Assembly: GCF_002591975.1 (NCBI RefSeq) | Contig: NZ_NVQE01000025.1 | Span: 20,611-84,610 of the forward strand | Reading direction: 5' to 3' | Length of the DNA stretch: 64,000 nt | DNA from: Mycobacterium neglectum | Lineage (GTDB): Bacteria; Actinomycetota; Actinomycetes; Mycobacteriales; Mycobacteriaceae | In this document: positions 63,667-64,000 of the stretch, one piece after another | Numbering within the stretch: position 1 is the stretch's first letter | Layout of the letters: each line of letters opens with the position of its first letter | Made by a program: the position numbers and the translations under genes | Notes under the pieces: generated by a model | Databases searched by the model: none | The model's input: only the letters and a program-made list of their open reading frames with translations | Told to the model about the DNA's origin: nothing

Positions 63667-64000
63667 TGGACTTCCTATCGCTGCTATCGCCCGCAACCTT
63701 TGCGGGCGGTGACCGGCCAACAGTAGGAAGGTCGCGTTCCGGGATTGTTACGTCGCCGTCAACGACAGAATGCGGTTGCTGTGGGCCCTCTCGGTGCCCG
63801 ACCCATCCCGGGTGGCGCAGCGACTGACCAATTCCCTTGTGTCACTTTGGTTTCAGTAGTCACAATGTCGACCCGTGTTGCCTCATGTCAAGATGCGCGC
63901 GAGGGTGGTTTCGTTGCCTCATGTGATTGTGCGCGCTTGGGGATGCGGGCTCTGGTGGCGTGGTCGGACTTGCTCGTCGTCACTTTGAGGAGCCGGGCGG
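63667..64000. other. Right-edge intergenic region with imperfect direct repeats
   Basis: 334 bp with no supported gene. The left third is the glutamine synthetase promoter with the GlnR-like box. Further right, two 24-bp imperfect direct repeats, both starting GTTGCCTCATGT and ending GCGCGC, lie at 63877-63900 and 63913-63936 (20 of 24 bases shared, 36-bp offset). GTCACTTTG also occurs twice (63841-63849 and 63979-63987). Repeats of this kind at the edge of a gene-poor stretch resemble the ends of IS21-type insertion sequences, but no transposase is visible before the window ends. Confidence 0.45.
63736..63751 (-). promoter_or_regulatory. GlnR-box-like site upstream of the type III glutamine synthetase
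   Basis: On the minus strand the site reads GTAAC, six bases, GGAAC. This fits the actinobacterial GlnR half-site pair GTnAC-N6-GnAAC. It lies 70 bp upstream of the translation start. GlnR activates nitrogen assimilation genes in mycobacteria under nitrogen limitation, and a glutamine synthetase is a fitting target. Confidence 0.6.

Overview
The window is high-GC actinobacterial chromosome, almost certainly from a fast-growing Mycobacterium (Mycolicibacterium). The evidence is a complete eight-gene mce operon, two resuscitation-promoting-factor genes, the korA-korB-mobA-rpf-saccharopine dehydrogenase-like order that I recall from M. tuberculosis Rv2455c to Rv2449c, and the Rv1933c to Rv1941 gene set. 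No database search was run, so the species is not assigned.

Layout. 1-9185 is a core-like block: a partial saccharopine-dehydrogenase-like reductase, an S9 peptidase, an FAD monooxygenase, two tandem rpf genes with a clear terminator, mobA and korB-korA. 9500-14604 is a LacI-controlled accessory module with a phytanoyl-CoA-dioxygenase-like oxygenase, two Gfo/Idh/MocA dehydrogenases and a TIM-barrel isomerase. 14601-17747 is a GAF-LuxR regulator divergent from a P450, NTF2-like and 3Fe-4S ferredoxin operon. An alpha/beta hydrolase and a TspO-like protein follow.

19332-44884 is one large lipid or steroid-like import and catabolism locus. It holds a complete mce3-type operon (yrbE3A, yrbE3B, mce3A-F), a SnoaL-like protein, and a double-TetR regulator matching Mce3R. 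An oxidative operon follows (LLM monooxygenase, three-part flavin oxygenase, epoxide hydrolase EphB, flavin reductase, degenerate RibA, SDR). A beta-oxidation operon completes it (EchA13, FadE17/FadE18, two fused acyl-CoA synthetases). The two divergent promoter regions of this locus carry the same 110-bp element, aligned without gaps, at 29088-29197 and 38235-38344. I take this as the Mce3R operator/promoter.

45163-61385 is a complete myo-inositol catabolic and uptake cluster: an ABC importer, a GntR/HutC regulator and iolC, an aldolase, iolB, iolD, iolE, iolG, iolH and iolA, followed by a class III aminotransferase. Both main promoters share an exact 22-bp unit containing the palindrome TGTCCTGACA. 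61492-63666 is a type III glutamine synthetase with a GlnR-box-like site upstream. The right edge carries repeats that may be the end of a mobile element. I saw no tRNA, rRNA or CRISPR array.
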